DNA from: Algoriphagus sp.
GTDB taxonomy: Bacteria; Bacteroidota; Bacteroidia; Cytophagales; Cyclobacteriaceae
NCBI RefSeq assembly: GCF_030694375.1
Contig: NZ_JAUXYL010000041.1
Location: 248,001 to 312,000, forward strand
Reading direction: 5' to 3'
Length of the DNA: 64,000 nt
The position numbers were made by a program, and so were the translations under genes. The notes beneath the pieces were generated by a model. That model did no database searches. It was not told the DNA's origin and was given only the letters and a program-made list of their open reading frames with translations. Positions 1 through 10,070 of this stretch are shown piece by piece. Position 1 is the first letter of the stretch. Each line of letters begins with the position of its first letter.

Positions 1-1035
1 GAATGTTTTACAGCTGAAGAGGGCCGGGAAAAACTACGCTTAGGAATGAAAATCGCCATCCGCGAAGGTTCTGCAGCCAAAAACTTTGATGCACTTATAG
101 ACCTCATCGATGAATATCCGGAGATGATCATGTTCTGTTCGGATGACAAGCATCCGGACAATCTTGCAGTAAGCCACATCAATGAATTGGTAACAAGAGC
201 AATCACCAAAGGGAAGAATTTATTTGACGTTCTAAAGGCTGCTTGTCTAACTCCAATTTCCCACTATTCCCTGAATGTCGGACAACTTAGAATAGGAGAC
301 CCTGCTGATTTTATTATTGTAAAAGACCTTGAGAAATTTGAAGTCCAGGCGACTTATATCAATGGGCAAAAATTGGCCGAGAATGGAAAAACCTTAATCC
401 CAAAAGTCAAAAATAAAGTCATTAACAACTTCAATACTCCCCTCAAAACCCCGAATGACTTCAAACTTGCTACAAGTACTGCCAAAGTCCGGGTCATTGA
501 AGCCTTGGATGGGCAGTTGATCACTCCTGAAATTCAGGGAGAAATATTAATCAAAGATGGTTTTGCGGAATCCAATCCTGAAAAGGACATATTGAAAATC
601 ACTGTGGTGAATCGCTACTTCGATGCACCTCCGGCAGTTGCCTTCATCAAAAATTTTGGACTGAAATCCGGAGCCATTGCCTCATCGGTAGGCCACGATT
701 CCCATAATATTATAGCAGTCGGAGTGGATGACCATGCTATCTGCAGCGCTGTCAATCTGATCATTGAGTCCAAAGGGGGAATTTCAGCGGTATCCGGAGA
801 AAAAGAAAATATTCTTCCCCTACCCGTAGGCGGAATCATGTCACCTGAAGACGGATATGAGGTAGCCAAGGCTTACACCAAGATCGATCAACTGGCAAAG
901 GAAATGGGCTCAACTTTGAATTCCCCATTTATGACGCTCAGCTTTATGGGCTTGCTTGTCATTCCTGATTTGAAGCTCAGCGACAAAGGATTGTTTAACG
1001 GACAGAAATTTGAATTCACCGAGGTTTTCATTTAG
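1..1035 (+). CDS. ade: Adenine deaminase, C-terminal part (5' end outside window)
   Basis: Converts adenine to hypoxanthine and ammonia in purine salvage; cytoplasmic metal-dependent amidohydrolase. The frame is open from base 1 and the first codons read ECFTAEEGREKLRLGM, which fits the interior of the family, so the ATG at 46 is internal and the gene runs in from upstream. About 344 residues are visible of a family usually 540-600 long. The metal-site stretch FCSDDKHPDN is present, followed by the C-terminal composite domain with SSVGHDSHNIIAVG and LPLPVGGIMS, both typical of bacterial Ade/AdeC. It converges on the minus-strand lipoprotein gene, and both end at a shared hairpin. Identity is confident; the missing N-terminus cannot be judged. 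Confidence 0.93.
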   Translation, partial: ECFTAEEGREKLRLGMKIAIREGSAAKNFDALIDLIDEYPEMIMFCSDDKHPDNLAVSHINELVTRAITKGKNLFDVLKAACLTPISHYSLNVGQLRIGDPADFIIVKDLEKFEVQATYINGQKLAENGKTLIPKVKNKVINNFNTPLKTPNDFKLATSTAKVRVIEALDGQLITPEIQGEILIKDGFAESNPEKDILKITVVNRYFDAPPAVAFIKNFGLKSGAIASSVGHDSHNIIAVGVDDHAICSAVNLIIESKGGISAVSGEKENILPLPVGGIMSPEDGYEVAKAYTKIDQLAKEMGSTLNSPFMTLSFMGLLVIPDLKLSDKGLFNGQKFEFTEVFI

Positions 1036-1073
1036 AACTCAATCAAGATAGTTTGCTTTCCATTATACACAAA

Positions 1074-1102
1074 AAAAGCAGCGCCTTGAGAGCGCTGCTT
1101 TT
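1074..1102. terminator. Bidirectional terminator hairpin
   Basis: Perfect 11-bp stem (AAAAGCAGCGC at 1074-1084 with its complement at 1092-1102) and a 7-nt loop. The arms supply a T run on the plus strand, and the A run from 1071 supplies one on the minus strand. It lies between convergent ade and the 1123-2058 gene. Confidence 0.85.
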
Positions 1103-1122
1103 AATTTGATTAACTGAGCAGA

Positions 1123-2058
1123 TTATCTCAGACCAGCTGGCCAAGGTTTACCTGCATTTGATTTGATCGCTACAGTACCAAATTCACCATAAGTATTGAC
1201 CCATTCGATGGTCAAAACACTAGGAGTGGCACTTAGAACCTTCATCGAATAACTGTCCCCATACTTATCAGTACCTGTCATAGTCAAGCGACCGCAAGCA
1301 TCGTTGATTCTTACGTTTCCACTACCCCATGTATCAGGATAGCAAGCTTGCCATGCACCAAATGTACCATCCAATACAGTGTAGGACCCTGGAGTTGCAG
1401 CAACTGCTGTCAATGTAGTAGAACCTGAAAATTTCTTGCTACAGAAAGTCTCCAAAGCATCGAAAGCGTAAGTGCCTGCTAAATCAGAAGGACAGATCAC
1501 ACTGACAGGGTATTGGAATGGAGAATTATAGAACGGAGCGCCTGCGACGTTGGTAGTCACGTTATTGGATGAGAAAGATCGTCCGAACTTATCATTCAAC
1601 ACCAATCTAAACTCAAACACGTCTCCACCTTCGATCTGCGCGGAAGTCAAACCTACAGCCGCGATCGTCTCAGCAGCAGTGATTTCAAAGGAAGTCCTTA
1701 GAAATCTTGTCTCGGTATTTGGCTTAAAGTCAGCTGCCTGTAGCGTCTTAACGATGACGTCATTAGTCGGGGTATACTTCAAACCAACTCCCGGGATTAA
1801 TCTTCTGTGTCTAACCCTGATTTCTACATTAGAAACTGTAGCTCCATCTTCTTTATCTACTGCTTCCAAAGTCAACGCGAACTTGGATCCAGCAAGATTA
1901 AAGAAGTTAAACGTGGTACTCGTTCTAGCGATGGTTCTCAAATATGCTCCTGTGTCGAATGTACTGTATGGAACATTTGGTTCCACAGAATCTCGACAAG
2001 AACTTAGAAAGATGAGCGCCATGGCTAATAAGCCGAAACTATATTTTAGCATTTTCAT
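1123..2058 (-). CDS. Lipoprotein of SusCD operon, function unknown
   Basis: A 311-residue predicted lipoprotein. The start is placed at the ATG giving MKMLKYSFGLLAMALIFLSSC, a signal peptide with lipobox Cys21; the ATG ten codons upstream would put charged residues before it and run into susD. It follows susD by 17 bases and is last in the SusC-SusD operon, the usual place for a surface-exposed auxiliary ligand-binding lipoprotein (SusE/F-like by position only). Residues 60-170 look like beta-sandwich repeats, and the C-terminal 120 residues have four scattered Cys. No named family recognised. An accessory role in uptake is inferred from context. Confidence 0.75.
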   Translation of the reverse strand: MKMLKYSFGLLAMALIFLSSCRDSVEPNVPYSTFDTGAYLRTIARTSTTFNFFNLAGSKFALTLEAVDKEDGATVSNVEIRVRHRRLIPGVGLKYTPTNDVIVKTLQAADFKPNTETRFLRTSFEITAAETIAAVGLTSAQIEGGDVFEFRLVLNDKFGRSFSSNNVTTNVAGAPFYNSPFQYPVSVICPSDLAGTYAFDALETFCSKKFSGSTTLTAVAATPGSYTVLDGTFGAWQACYPDTWGSGNVRINDACGRLTMTGTDKYGDSYSMKVLSATPSVLTIEWVNTYGEFGTVAIKSNAGKPWPAGLR

Positions 2059-2075
2059 TTTTTCTGATTTTTCGG

Positions 2076-3734
2076 TTAGTAAATCCAAGGCGATGCAGGA
2101 TTTGTATCCCAGAAAGTCTTCACTGCCAAATTTGGCTTTTGGACAGCATTCGTGTTAGTCACCATGTAATTGTTCGGATACAAGAAGGTTCTGATGAACG
2201 GACCCGGATTCTCTTCCAAAGCAGGCTGCATTCTTAGAGGCATACCTGTTCTTCTGTAGAGATCATAGGATTCTTTTCCATTACCAAACAGCGCCAACCA
2301 ATATTCTACTGCCACTACATTCATTTTAGCACTGTTATTTGCTGCAGCATCAAATTGGTTTCCTACATAAGCCACATAATTATCCCTTGATCTAGTGAAT
2401 TGATCAGCAGGATCAAAGGCGCTAATTACAGAACCCTCTGCTGTCGTCAAAGACCATGAACGGACATAGTTCATTTGCTTTGTAATCCCTGAAAGCAGTA
2501 AGGTTTTGGCATTTCCGGTTGTACCCAAGGTCAAAGCAGCCTCAGCAAGCATAAAGTCCACATAGGCCGCGAGCATAATCGGGTGAATACCGGCACCTCT
2601 TCCTCCTAAGGCAGGATTGTTAACTGGTGCAGCAGAGTTATTGTCAAATCTTCCTGCCGATGGATAAACACCATAAGCTGTTCTTTTCAATCCATCCGGT
2701 GGAATACCATCTGGATCCAGGTGATCTCTACCCCAATAACCTCTTGTGCCTGGGTTACAGTAGATAAAAGCACCTACCAGATATTGAGGAGGAGCAAGCT
2801 GAGTAATACACTCCTGCTCGTCCGGATTGGTCGTATTGACCAAAACCTGTCGGTAGAAGTAGTAACGCGCTCTTGGATCATCAAATCCTTTCTCCTCTGT
2901 CAATCTCCACATGTAGGAAGTAGACTGATAGTCACCACCACCTGCAGTATATTGGCCTCCGAACTTTGGATGTCTGGAATCTGGATCAGCCGCTGTAGTA
3001 CCAAATTGGAACACGAAATCATCACCTGCCTTCAGCATATTATCCTGTGCAATCAATGCGTTGATCCCTGCTGTAGATGCAGCCGCAGCTACAAGTTTGG
3101 TATTGAGGTAATATTTCAACTTAAGCGTATTCACCATTCTCACCCACCTCGTGTAATTCCTGTTGTAGAAATAATCATTAGGAGTCCCCGATGTGGTAGC
3201 CACAGTGAAATGTCCCTGTGCCTCATTCAACAGCTTGAGTGCTGCTTCATAAATTGAAGCACCTGTATCCGTCTTTGGATTGAAATTAGCCGCATCAATT
3301 GCTTCCGTAAATGGTACATCTCCATAAGTATCGACCAAATCCATCAAAACCATTGCTTTGATGGTCTTTGCAATACCTAGGTGCCGCTGCAAGTTTGCTG
3401 CTGTTGCCAAGGGCTCAAGAAATTTAATATCTGCTAAGATATTGGCATAGGCATTTGTCCAAGTTCCATTCGTAGAAGGAGGAGTGTATGCAGCTTCATA
3501 TAATGCAGATCCTTGATTGATCTGACGGGTAAGACGCGCTCCTCTGTCAGCCAATCCAAACCAGTGAGACTGGTAATCCAATTGGATTCTGTTCAATAGA
3601 AAATCCGGAGATGCAGTTTGCGCATTGACTGCATTCGGGTTTTCCAGCAATTCTTCCAATTTTTCATCACAAGACGTGGCAAATACCAAAGTGGTAGCTA
3701 CCGTCAGTCCGTATATAAATCTTTTCATTTTCAT
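2076..3734 (-). CDS. SusD/RagB-like nutrient-binding outer-membrane lipoprotein
   Basis: Surface lipoprotein expected to form the lid of the SusC transporter and capture substrate. 552 residues with signal peptide and lipobox ending FATSC (Cys22). Early text ENPNAVNAQTASPDFLLNRIQLDY and the helical TPR-like stretches that follow match the SusD-like group that starts NPN. The C-terminal FLYPNNYMVTNTNAVQKPN is also typical. It lies 12 bases after susC and 17 bases before the lipoprotein, so the three genes are one transcript. The substrate cannot be told: no glycoside hydrolase, peptidase or regulator (SARP, HTCS, ECF) is adjacent. Confidence 0.92.
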   Translation of the reverse strand: MKMKRFIYGLTVATTLVFATSCDEKLEELLENPNAVNAQTASPDFLLNRIQLDYQSHWFGLADRGARLTRQINQGSALYEAAYTPPSTNGTWTNAYANILADIKFLEPLATAANLQRHLGIAKTIKAMVLMDLVDTYGDVPFTEAIDAANFNPKTDTGASIYEAALKLLNEAQGHFTVATTSGTPNDYFYNRNYTRWVRMVNTLKLKYYLNTKLVAAAASTAGINALIAQDNMLKAGDDFVFQFGTTAADPDSRHPKFGGQYTAGGGDYQSTSYMWRLTEEKGFDDPRARYYFYRQVLVNTTNPDEQECITQLAPPQYLVGAFIYCNPGTRGYWGRDHLDPDGIPPDGLKRTAYGVYPSAGRFDNNSAAPVNNPALGGRGAGIHPIMLAAYVDFMLAEAALTLGTTGNAKTLLLSGITKQMNYVRSWSLTTAEGSVISAFDPADQFTRSRDNYVAYVGNQFDAAANNSAKMNVVAVEYWLALFGNGKESYDLYRRTGMPLRMQPALEENPGPFIRTFLYPNNYMVTNTNAVQKPNLAVKTFWDTNPASPWIY

Positions 3735-3746
3735 GTCTATTAAGGG

Positions 3747-6700
3747 TTAGAAAGTAAGAGTTAACGTTCCACCCACTCTTCTCGAGCTAGGACCAGTCAC
3801 AAAGTCAAATCCAAGGCCATTACCAACACCCGTTCCCAAAACATCAACATCAAAGTTCATGTTAGGCGGGAAGTTCAATGCTAAAAACCAAAGGTTTGTA
3901 CCACTCAGCGCAAATGAAGCTCTCTTGAACGGAGTTTTTGACATCAGCGAGTTTGGCAACTGGTAGGCGAGGGAAATCTCTCTCAATCGAACCATGGATC
4001 CATCAAACACATTCGGCTCATCCGTTGCTCCTTGGTAACCTCCAAAGAAGTAATCAGAGGCAGTAATTTGTTGGTCGTTAGGAATGTATTTTGGAGTTCC
4101 GTCTGCGTTTGTTCCGTCCTGTCTTACACCTGGCAGAATGAAAGTCAACTCTCTGTCGACAACCGGATCTTTGGTAACACCTCGAGCCAATGTTGCGGTA
4201 ACGGTACTTGAGTAGACAACGCCACGATGTCTATATTCCATCATTACGTTCAGGTTAAAGCCCTTATAAGTAAATCCGTTAATCCAAGATCCTGTCCAGG
4301 CCGGGTTTGGATCACCCAACACAACAAGATCAACTGCCGGCTTGTGTAATCCATTCGACAAAATAATAGGCTGCCCGTCAGGAGCTCTATCGAAACCAAC
4401 ACCTTTGATCACGTTGAAAGGCTGACCTGGAATGGCAAAGTTACCCAAGGTAGTAAAACCTGATACCACCACTTCCTGTAAACCTCCACCCAACTCAATA
4501 ACTTCGGTTCGGTAAGTAGACCAGTTGATCGTAGAGTTCCACTGAAAACCAGAAGGAGTAGAAATTGGAGTGACAGTAGCTTGAAGCTCAGCTCCTCTTG
4601 TTCTAATCTGACCAATGTTGATCGCAGTAGAAGTAAATCCAGTAGCTGGATCGATTGGAGATTGAGTGATCAAGTCTCTTGTATTCTTCTCATACAAGGA
4701 AAGATCAAATCTCAATTTATTGTTGAACATCACCGCTTCAACACCAAATTCCAATTCACCATGAAGCTCAGGTCTTAGATTTGGATTACCCAAAACATTC
4801 GCTACTGAGTGCGTTTGAGTGATCCCACCGCGATCAAATGCTCGGGCAGACTGAGAAAGAATATTTCTGGTACTGTAAGGGCTTGGATAACCTGCCGATG
4901 TACCATATCCCAATCTAAGCTTCAAGTCATTCAAAGTAGAAGATCCCCAATCAAATGCTGTGGTAGGGATAAACGAAAGGGAAGCTCCAGGATAAAGGAT
5001 ACTTCTGTTTTCGGCTTCAACAGTGGAAGTCCAGTCATTTCTCGCTGAAAGGTTCAAGAACAAGTAGTCAGAATAATCAAGCGTGATGTTAGAATATACA
5101 CCATATCTTCTTTCTTCCTGAGTATAAGTCATCGTTCCTCCTGAATAAGCATCATTACTGGATGAATTTTGGAAGTTGGAGTGACGGAATAATCCGAAGG
5201 CCAATTGACCCTGAGAAGCGACGCCGTTTTGTGCATAGTTATCATAACGGGAGTTACCACCTAACAACACACTCATACTGAACTTATCGGAGAATTCTTT
5301 CTTCCAATTCAAGATCAAGTCCTGGTTCCAGATGGTATTGGTAATATTAACGGTTCTGTAATACCCGGAGTTGGTAGCCAAGTTTGCAGATGGTCCTCCC
5401 TTATTGTATCTCAATTCCTGCAGTTCAGTGTAAGTATCTAGACCCAATCTGTACGTCAGAGAGAAGTTGTCACTGATGTCGTAATTCAATGAGGTAGAAT
5501 TAAAGAAACGCTGCACATCAGAAGAGTTTACATAATTTCTTACCAACCAGTTAGGGTTAACAATGTCATTTCCACCGCGGAAATAAACAGAAGCTTTAGT
5601 AACTGGATCTTCAAAAGGCAAACCAGCCAAATCCACGGAACGGGGAGTGAAGAGCACGTGGCCGAAAACTGAAGGAATTGCACTACCTGATCCAAATGAT
5701 GCATTCACAGGAGGCGATAGCAAATCAGTGATGGAGAAAGTAAAGGATGAGTTTACTGACAACTTGTCGCTGATTGCTGAGTTGATTCCCAAGCCGAAAT
5801 TGTATTTCTGCAGGTTATTTCCAGGCAAATAGCCTTCCTCATCTGTGTATCCAAAACTGGCATTGAAGCCTGTTTTATCAGATCCACCTGCGACTTGTAC
5901 GGAGGTATTTGAGATCAAACCTGTCTTGAAGAATACTTTAGATGGATCATCATAAGCTTTGTATTCATATCTCACAGGTGTACCACCGACAATACCATCT
6001 ACCCAAAATTGCGGAAATGCATTTCTAATGGAAGCAACGGACGATGTCGCATAAGGGTGTGCAATTGTCAATCCCTGATCCATTCTAGGGCCAAAGTTAG
6101 AGAAGAAGAAACCCGGAGCCTGCTGGAAACCATTACCATATACCTGACCATATGTTGGCAAGGAAGCCGCTTCGTTGGTAAATACAGATTGGTTGATGGT
6201 TACTTCAGCTGCTTTCCTCTTGGATGCACCGGATTTGGTGGTAATAAGGATTACCCCATTTCTACCTTGGTCACCGTAAAGAACTGTCGCAGAAAGGCCT
6301 TTCAGTACAGACATGCTTTCGATGTTGTTTGGATCGATATCCAAGAATCGGGAAGATGTCGTTCCACCGCCTTGATTGAAGCCGTTTTGGTTGTTCGTAG
6401 ACGTATTAAAAGGAACACCGTCTACAACGAATAGCGGCTGGTTAGAACCAGTTGCTGAGGAATAACCACGGATTACCATGTTGGTACCGGATCCTGACAT
6501 CCCGTTGGTAGAAGTGATACTTACGCCAGGAACCTTGCCCTGAAGAACTCGAGCCACGTCAGACTCAGGACGATTCTCCAGTTGCTCATTGCCCACTGTA
6601 GTTACTGCGTAACCCAGTGCTTTTTTCTCTCTTTCGATACCGATCGCCGTTACTACCACTTCGGATAGTTGCGACGCGTCAGTTGTTAGAGTGATGTTGA

Positions 6701-6977
6701 CTACGGATCGGTTGCCTATTGTCTCTTCCTGGGATTTTAGACCCACAAAAGAGAAAATCAAGACATTAGATCCCGCCGGTACACTGATAGAGTAATTACC
6801 ATCCAAATCGGTGGTAGTACCTACTGTCGTACCCTTGACGAGAACCGTTGCCCCTGGCAACCCTAGTCCGTCTTCCTCGGAAATTACCGTACCGGTAATT
6901 ACCCGTTGTTGCGCCGACACCTCGAAGCTGAGGGTCATGGTGAAAAGCGCAACAACAAAGAGTAAAGCTTTTCTCAT
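3747..6977 (-). CDS. SusC/RagA TonB-dependent outer-membrane transporter
   Basis: A 1076-residue TonB-linked outer-membrane importer paired with the downstream SusD. Signal peptide to about residue 22 (ending EVSAQ), carboxypeptidase-D-regulatory-like domain about 25-108 (GTVISEEDGLGLPGATV), then a plug domain about 120-240 with VLQGKVPGVSI and PLFVVDGVPFN, and a 22-strand barrel to a terminal Phe (LTLTF), as outer-membrane barrels have. The conserved SusC motif with LSEVVVTA is present. It lacks an N-terminal STN domain, so there is no sign of anti-sigma signalling through it. First gene of the operon, preceded by a long AT-rich leader. Confidence 0.95.
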   Translation of the reverse strand: MRKALLFVVALFTMTLSFEVSAQQRVITGTVISEEDGLGLPGATVLVKGTTVGTTTDLDGNYSISVPAGSNVLIFSFVGLKSQEETIGNRSVVNITLTTDASQLSEVVVTAIGIEREKKALGYAVTTVGNEQLENRPESDVARVLQGKVPGVSITSTNGMSGSGTNMVIRGYSSATGSNQPLFVVDGVPFNTSTNNQNGFNQGGGTTSSRFLDIDPNNIESMSVLKGLSATVLYGDQGRNGVILITTKSGASKRKAAEVTINQSVFTNEAASLPTYGQVYGNGFQQAPGFFFSNFGPRMDQGLTIAHPYATSSVASIRNAFPQFWVDGIVGGTPVRYEYKAYDDPSKVFFKTGLISNTSVQVAGGSDKTGFNASFGYTDEEGYLPGNNLQKYNFGLGINSAISDKLSVNSSFTFSITDLLSPPVNASFGSGSAIPSVFGHVLFTPRSVDLAGLPFEDPVTKASVYFRGGNDIVNPNWLVRNYVNSSDVQRFFNSTSLNYDISDNFSLTYRLGLDTYTELQELRYNKGGPSANLATNSGYYRTVNITNTIWNQDLILNWKKEFSDKFSMSVLLGGNSRYDNYAQNGVASQGQLAFGLFRHSNFQNSSSNDAYSGGTMTYTQEERRYGVYSNITLDYSDYLFLNLSARNDWTSTVEAENRSILYPGASLSFIPTTAFDWGSSTLNDLKLRLGYGTSAGYPSPYSTRNILSQSARAFDRGGITQTHSVANVLGNPNLRPELHGELEFGVEAVMFNNKLRFDLSLYEKNTRDLITQSPIDPATGFTSTAINIGQIRTRGAELQATVTPISTPSGFQWNSTINWSTYRTEVIELGGGLQEVVVSGFTTLGNFAIPGQPFNVIKGVGFDRAPDGQPIILSNGLHKPAVDLVVLGDPNPAWTGSWINGFTYKGFNLNVMMEYRHRGVVYSSTVTATLARGVTKDPVVDRELTFILPGVRQDGTNADGTPKYIPNDQQITASDYFFGGYQGATDEPNVFDGSMVRLREISLAYQLPNSLMSKTPFKRASFALSGTNLWFLALNFPPNMNFDVDVLGTGVGNGLGFDFVTGPSSRRVGGTLTLTF

Positions 6978-7422
6978 AAGGTATTTAGTTTAGTTGATCT
7001 GTAAATAAAATTTATTATCTGCTAATTTCAAAAGCGGTAAAAATTTCGTGTAGGCGGAGAGAAAAGCACATTATTTGGTCGCAATCGATAATGTTAACAA
7101 TTATTAACGGTAATCGATGGATTTTTTAACATTCACAAAACAATATTTTGAAAAATTGAAAAAAAGATGAATCTCAAAAATAATTTTCAACTGCAAAAAA
7201 AAATTAAATAGTATTGAAAAACTGTTTTTAGCTCATTTTTAAGAATAAAAAGTACCCTTTTTCATATTTTTTCCAATAAAATTTTAAAAACGAGAATTTT
7301 CCAAAAGTGAAAAATTGAAATATCAAAAAAATCAGAATTTCACGTTTATTTTTTTCAATGTTTTCGTCATTTTTTTGCAAAAAAAAGAAAAACCGGTTCA
7401 TTTATTCACCGGTTTTTCAATT
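6978..7422. other. AT-rich 445-base intergenic region upstream of susC
   Basis: No gene seen. Very rich in A and T with many short A runs on both strands. It must hold the promoter of the SusCD operon. The only match to the Bacteroidota -7 box reading toward susC is TATTTTTG on the minus strand at 7175-7182, without a TTG at the right distance, and chance matches are expected in such sequence. The distal end holds the terminator of the 7423 gene. Confidence 0.6.
7388..7417 (-). terminator. Rho-independent terminator of bshC operon
   Basis: Perfect 10-bp inverted repeat (AAAAACCGGT at 7388-7397, complement at 7408-7417) with a 10-nt loop. Reading on the minus strand it is followed by TCTTTTTTTT. 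It lies 6 bases past the stop of the minus-strand gene. Confidence 0.85.
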
Positions 7423-7923
7423 TCAAAAGGAATATCTCAAAGTGAAGGATGCTTCATCTCCCCATAACTTTGTAAAGTCAACAAAATTATATGCGGGTTT
7501 CCAATCTAAACTTAAATAGATATTAGTGTTGTAAAAATTGTATTCTAAACCCACTATAAAATCAATCCCGTACGCCTTATAATCTTCTGTTCCCTTATAA
7601 ACCCAAGGCGGCTCGGCTTTGGGTTCTTTCCAAATTCCATAATGTGCTCCCCCTCCAATATACCACTCCATCCCCCGGAATTCCCTGATATCCATGTGCC
7701 GTTCATAAAGCAAAGCTGCATTCCACCCTTTCCAGCGATTAAACACCATAAGTTCGACTGCAGAATGGTCAGTTACAAACCGTTTAACTGAGCCCCCCAA
7801 TGATGTCCCTGCCCTAACACCTACCATGGTGTTATAATACCCCTGTTGGGCTTCAGCACGAAATGAACCGAAAAGCAGTAATACGAAAAGAGCAGCTGGT
7901 ACAAAAATTTTTGGCTTTTTCAA
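7423..7923 (-). CDS. Small outer-membrane beta-barrel protein, unknown role
   Basis: 166 residues with a clear signal peptide (MKKPKIFVPAALFVLLLFGS, cut near AEAQQ). The mature part is short alternating strands with aromatic girdles (WYIGGGAHYGIW, YGIDFIVGLEYNF) and ends TLRYSF with a C-terminal Phe, as small 8-strand barrels do. It follows the formyl-THF ligase by 18 bases, so it is probably co-transcribed with bshC and the ligase, though nothing links the functions. No specific family recognised. Confidence 0.75.
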   Translation of the reverse strand: MKKPKIFVPAALFVLLLFGSFRAEAQQGYYNTMVGVRAGTSLGGSVKRFVTDHSAVELMVFNRWKGWNAALLYERHMDIREFRGMEWYIGGGAHYGIWKEPKAEPPWVYKGTEDYKAYGIDFIVGLEYNFYNTNIYLSLDWKPAYNFVDFTKLWGDEASFTLRYSF

Positions 7924-7941
7924 GGCAGTAAGTTTATCCGT

Positions 7942-8511
7942 TCAAAAAGTAAAAACTTTTTCGGGAGTAATACAATAATTCAAGCCGATATCGTGCGATT
8001 CGGGCTCAATCTGCTCCTCGGGTTCGTAAAAACTCAATCCGATTTTGATCACCTCAGGCTTCAGTTTGCTCAGAAATAAATCATAAAATCCTTTCCCAAA
8101 TCCAACCCGGTTTCCAAATTTATCATAGGCTAACAGGGGGACAAAGACCACTTCAATTTTTCCAGGCGAAACCAAGATAGATTCCTGAGGAACAGGGATC
8201 CCCCACTCATCCATGAAAAAAGCAGCTTCTTTAGGCAATTTCAAGGTTTCCAGTTCTGTATTGGTTTTATTCACCTGAGAGGTGTACAAGGTTTTATCAA
8301 GTTGATCCAAGATCTCTTTGATGTAAAACGTGTTGACCTCATTAAATCTGTCGATGGGAAAAAACAAATGAAAATGCTGAAGCCCACTTCTTTGTTCAAG
8401 CCATTTTTGAAACTGAACAGTGATTGCTTTGGATTTGGATTCCACTTCTTCGGATTTCAGACTTTTTCTCAGCTGTCTGTAGGCTGACCGTAGTTCTTTT
8501 TTGGTCTTCAT
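7942..8511 (-). CDS. 5-formyltetrahydrofolate cyclo-ligase
   Basis: ATP-dependent conversion of 5-formyl-THF to 5,10-methenyl-THF in cytoplasmic one-carbon metabolism. 189 residues, the usual length. The signature NRVGFGKGFYD at about 134-144 (phosphate/ATP-binding loop) and the N-terminal K-K-x-x-L-R motif are present. Its ATG overlaps the TGA of bshC by 4 bases, indicating translational coupling. Confident assignment. Confidence 0.92.
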   Translation of the reverse strand: MKTKKELRSAYRQLRKSLKSEEVESKSKAITVQFQKWLEQRSGLQHFHLFFPIDRFNEVNTFYIKEILDQLDKTLYTSQVNKTNTELETLKLPKEAAFFMDEWGIPVPQESILVSPGKIEVVFVPLLAYDKFGNRVGFGKGFYDLFLSKLKPEVIKIGLSFYEPEEQIEPESHDIGLNYCITPEKVFTF

Positions 8512-10070
8512 GCGTATTCCAATACCATCATATTAAAGTCAAGAGGATCAAAGCAGCCCAACAGCTCTTCGATCAATTCAGGGTTTTTTAAATAAAACTG
8601 CATCATATTCACTACTCGCTCCTGGGGACTGCCTCCAGGTGCAGTAAAGTCCAAAACAGCCTTAGCGCGATTCAACTCTACGGCTAGCCTTTTCTCCTCG
8701 GCTTTTCGCAGTTTGGAACCCATCTGATCAAGGATCTTCAAGCTTCGTACTTTTCCTGCCTGGAAGGCTGACTCCAGACTTTTTTCCAAAGCAGACGCTT
8801 CTTTTCCTTTCGTATCAAAAAGCTGGGAGAGCGCATCCTTTTCCGCTTTCATACTAAAATCAACCTGAGCTTGTCGCGCTACAAATCCCTTCTTCCAGCT
8901 ATCAAAATCAACAAAAACATCAGCTCCCTCCCAGCCCAGTTGTTCCAGTTTTTTCAAGACCGATCCATCCAGAATCAAAGCGAAATTTCGCGGAAGCAAC
9001 ACGGGAAATGGAATTTCAAACTGATCAAAAATCCCTTTCAACTGAAGCCAATAAACCACTTCGGCCGGACCACCCAAATACGCCAAGTTGGGCAAAATCA
9101 TCTCCTGATACAATGGCCTGAGAACCACATTTGGACTAAATCGCTCAGGATTGGACTCAATCAAGGCTGCAAGTTCATCTGAGGTAAATCTGATTTCGGT
9201 ATTTACTACCTGAAATCCACCCTTGGATCGTTCTATCCGCTCCCTTAGGCCCTTTACCAGATAAAAAAAGTTGATCTCTCTGGGAAAAATCTGGCTCTTG
9301 TACCCCATGTCTTCCAATTTCCGCGAGGCTATTTGCGCTTTTTCAAAGGGGGAGTGATCAAAAATATCAGCCTTCATCACCGGCTTCAAAATACTTTTAA
9401 GCATTGCGTCATGCCCATCAACTACGATCAGACCATGCTCCCCAAACAGTTGATTCACATACTTGCGAACCGCCTCTCCCAGAGTTTTACTGGACTGGTA
9501 GGCATCTTTGAATACATCGGGAGCAAATTGTGTTTCTTTTAAAAATGATTTGAAAGAATCATCCAAAACGAAATCACCGACTGCTCCTGTTTGACCGGAA
9601 GACCATTGGTATTTTTTACCGTCAAGTTTGAAGTAATTGATTTCATCAAAATCATGATCCTCAGTTGCCATCCAATACACCGGAACGAAATTAAATTCCG
9701 GGTAGGCTTCCTTCAGCTTTTTGGCCAAATTGATTGTGGAGACGATCTTGTAGATGAAGTAGAGGGGGCCGGTAAACAGATTTAACTGGTGTCCGGTAGT
9801 GACTGTGAAAGTTTTTTTGCTGAGAATTGCCTCAAAATTGGCAGTAACTTCCTCAGAAAGATCTAAACCTGAATATTGCTCTTGCAAAGCCTGATGAAGG
9901 AGTTTCCGGTTTTCATCGGGAAAATTTTTCTGCGTGATTGCATCTTTGAAGCTCTCCAATTTGGGTAAGTGGGTATAAAATGGCCTCAATGCCTCTTTTC
10001 CTTCTATGTAATCCAAAAAAAATCTTGAAAACTGTCCCGTCTTATTCAGATCTACGCAGTGTTTTTTCAT
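8508..10070 (-). CDS. bshC: Bacillithiol biosynthesis cysteine-adding enzyme BshC
   Basis: Adds L-cysteine to glucosaminyl malate in the last step of bacillithiol synthesis. 520 residues, as expected. The Rossmann-like core is recognisable from TTGHQLNLFTGP at 91-102 and WMATEDHDFDEI at 133-144, with the C-terminal coiled-coil segment at about 400-490 (heptads of K/E/L). The presence of bshC says the cell uses bacillithiol as low-molecular-weight thiol; bshA and bshB are not in this window. First gene of a three-gene minus-strand operon. Confidence 0.95.
   Translation of the reverse strand: MKKHCVDLNKTGQFSRFFLDYIEGKEALRPFYTHLPKLESFKDAITQKNFPDENRKLLHQALQEQYSGLDLSEEVTANFEAILSKKTFTVTTGHQLNLFTGPLYFIYKIVSTINLAKKLKEAYPEFNFVPVYWMATEDHDFDEINYFKLDGKKYQWSSGQTGAVGDFVLDDSFKSFLKETQFAPDVFKDAYQSSKTLGEAVRKYVNQLFGEHGLIVVDGHDAMLKSILKPVMKADIFDHSPFEKAQIASRKLEDMGYKSQIFPREINFFYLVKGLRERIERSKGGFQVVNTEIRFTSDELAALIESNPERFSPNVVLRPLYQEMILPNLAYLGGPAEVVYWLQLKGIFDQFEIPFPVLLPRNFALILDGSVLKKLEQLGWEGADVFVDFDSWKKGFVARQAQVDFSMKAEKDALSQLFDTKGKEASALEKSLESAFQAGKVRSLKILDQMGSKLRKAEEKRLAVELNRAKAVLDFTAPGGSPQERVVNMMQFYLKNPELIEELLGCFDPLDFNMMVLEYA

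Noticed and set aside
1550..2158. 202-codon plus-strand frame
   Set aside because: Antisense to the lipoprotein gene with a clear lipobox; no supporting signal.
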